A stretch of 14,673 bases of DNA from positions 1 to 14,673 of the forward strand of contig CAZSMC010000089.1 of the NCBI GenBank assembly GCA_964607755.1. The letters are read 5' to 3'. The translations under genes were made by a program, and so were the position numbers. The stretch is from CAZSMC01 sp964607755. GTDB taxonomy: Bacteria > Zhuqueibacterota > Zhuqueibacteria > Residuimicrobiales > Krinioviventaceae. Shown one piece after another: positions 13,813 through 14,673 of the stretch. Within the stretch, counting starts at the first letter, position 1. Each line of letters starts with the position of its first letter. The notes under the pieces are model-generated. The model did not search any database. It was not told where the DNA came from and saw only the letters and a list, made by a program, of their open reading frames with translations.

Positions 13813-13911
13813 CACCATGAAATTTAATGCATCGCAACACAAAAGGCAATTAATGAGGCACAAAAATATGTCAGGCATTTCCGGAATTGAGCCACGAGTC
13901 CTCAGGGCCAA

Positions 13912-13979
13912 GTCCAACCCCGCGTTCGCACATCGACCTTCACTCCGTTCAGGTCGAGTGCAACGCTTATTCGTTATAC
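13912..13979 (+). repeat. attC-like recombination site (integron cassette type)
   Basis: A 68-bp imperfect palindrome. The left end GTCCAAC (13912-13918) matches RYYYAAC; the right end GTTATAC (13973-13979) matches GTTRRRY except one base. Between them a long stem forms: GCGTT (13922-13926) with AACGC (13962-13966), GCAC (13928-13931) with GTGC (13958-13961), and TCGACCT (13933-13939) with AGGTCGA (13951-13957), with an 11-nt loop. C13927 and A13932 are unpaired on the left arm only, like the extrahelical bases that give attC sites their polarity. Unpaired spacers of 3 and 6 nt separate the stem from the core boxes. Length and layout fit attC. No integrase gene is in the window. Confidence 0.5.
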
Positions 13980-14107
13980 TTTTTCTATTCTTTATTGATG
14001 CAAACATTTTATTAGATTCTGAATTCAATAAGTGTGACAAACCGTATTTGCGTATACATTTTCTAGCGGTATGTTGCTTAAGAATTTAAATTTAATACGA
14101 CTTTATT
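13980..14107. other. Gap after the attC-like site
   Basis: 128 AT-rich bases between the attC-like element and the stop of the last gene. I see no gene, terminator or repeat here. Confidence 0.5.
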
Positions 14108-14653
14108 TCATTCACGTTCTTTAACTAAAGTGATGGTCCCTTTCCAGTGATGGTGTGAATTAGGGTCTTCCGAACTATTATAATCATCTGTTTTGCCTTT
14201 TCCTGTAGCGCCTTCATATTTTCCGGTCCCACCAAGTATTTCAAAATCATCTTTCCAGTATTCAGTAACAAATGAGGGATGCTCATCCGTTTTTCCTTCA
14301 ATTACCTGGCCTTCACATGACACAAAAAGAGTATCGTTGTTTTTATCAACAATATAACTGGATTGGTTACCATAATATCCCTGCTCATTGGCACAAAAAT
14401 CGAAATGAACATTAATATCACCCATGATGTTCGAAGTGCCAATACAATCGACTAAAATTCGAAAAGGCAGAGAATCAGTACATTTTTTGTGTAGAAGCGT
14501 GTCAGGGCCAAAATAGATGTAACTGCCAGTAAACTTGGCTTCGAATGTTTCAGTAACCATTACATCTTTATCTTCAGATTTTTTGCAGAAAAACAAATTA
14601 AATACCAGACATAGCCCTAAAGCCAAAGCTGTAATAACTTTTAGATTTTTCAT
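14108..14653 (-). CDS. Small secreted lipoprotein with GGTGxYEGATGxG motif
   Basis: An exported protein of 181 residues, not assigned to a named family with confidence. A basic start and hydrophobic segment (MKNLKVITALALGLCLVFNL) end at Cys23 in LFFC, a relaxed lipobox followed by KKSEDKD, so a lipoprotein is likely. The mature part is beta-rich, with FEAKFTGSY near 37-45, paired cysteines (C58, C70, C87, C113) and the motif GGTGKYEGATGKG (141-153), followed by HHHWKGTITLV. That motif is common in secreted calycin/allene-oxide-cyclase-like small barrels, which I recall rather than show. AGGAGGAG (14656-14663, - strand) is a strong ribosome binding site. Its codon use and AT content match the FCB-like genes, not the GC-rich gene at 13122-13685. 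Confidence 0.7.
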   Translation of the reverse strand: MKNLKVITALALGLCLVFNLFFCKKSEDKDVMVTETFEAKFTGSYIYFGPDTLLHKKCTDSLPFRILVDCIGTSNIMGDINVHFDFCANEQGYYGNQSSYIVDKNNDTLFVSCEGQVIEGKTDEHPSFVTEYWKDDFEILGGTGKYEGATGKGKTDDYNSSEDPNSHHHWKGTITLVKERE

Positions 14654-14673
14654 GACTCCTCCTTTTTATTATG

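Overview
The window looks like a chromosomal segment of an anaerobic or microaerophilic bacterium, probably from the FCB superphylum (Calditrichota/KSB1-, Zixibacteria- or Ignavibacteria-like). The lineage is inferred from a secreted FlgD-like/T9SS-tail domain, lipoproteins with relaxed lipoboxes, secreted DUF1080 and ThuA proteins, a rubredoxin, and several genes with weak or no Shine-Dalgarno sequence. No rRNA, tRNA or other lineage marker is present, so the phylum is a guess.

Left part (1-7268, + strand) is biosynthetic. It opens with the C-terminal part of cobalamin-dependent methionine synthase (metH, cut by the window edge), followed at once by a 52-aa rubredoxin. After a 216-bp gap holding a strong stem-loop comes a compact arginine operon: argJ, proC, argC, argB, argD and a short GNAT-type N-acetylglutamate synthase, with 4-bp ATGA overlaps at argC/argB and argD/NAGS. 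Together these genes take glutamate to N-acetylornithine and recycle the acetyl group; proC adds the last step of proline synthesis. argF, argG, argH and carAB are not in the window.

Middle part (7269-9131) has an interrupted palindrome, a convergent (- strand) eIF2B/MtnA-fold protein lacking the usual catalytic cysteine motif, and then a stretch with a 14-bp inverted repeat and the start-less 3' remnant of an extracellular protein gene.

Right-centre (9132-12906) is an accessory set of exported proteins: a DUF1080-type lipoprotein and a Tat-signal DUF362 protein (both - strand), a 541-bp intergenic region with four palindromic hairpins, a stand-alone secreted FlgD-like domain (+ strand, with a strong terminator), and a secreted ThuA-domain protein (- strand). 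DUF1080 and ThuA families both occur in 3-keto-sugar/trehalose-type metabolism, so a periplasmic sugar role is plausible but not shown.

Right end (12907-14673) differs. A GC-richer four-helix membrane-protein gene starts just after a GTTAGAC heptamer, and about 200 bp away lies a 68-bp element with the architecture of an integron attC site (RYYYAAC-like and GTTRRRY-like ends, long stem, two bulged bases on one arm). I read this as a possible integron-cassette fragment without an integrase in view; it is the most interesting signal here. The window closes with a small secreted lipoprotein.
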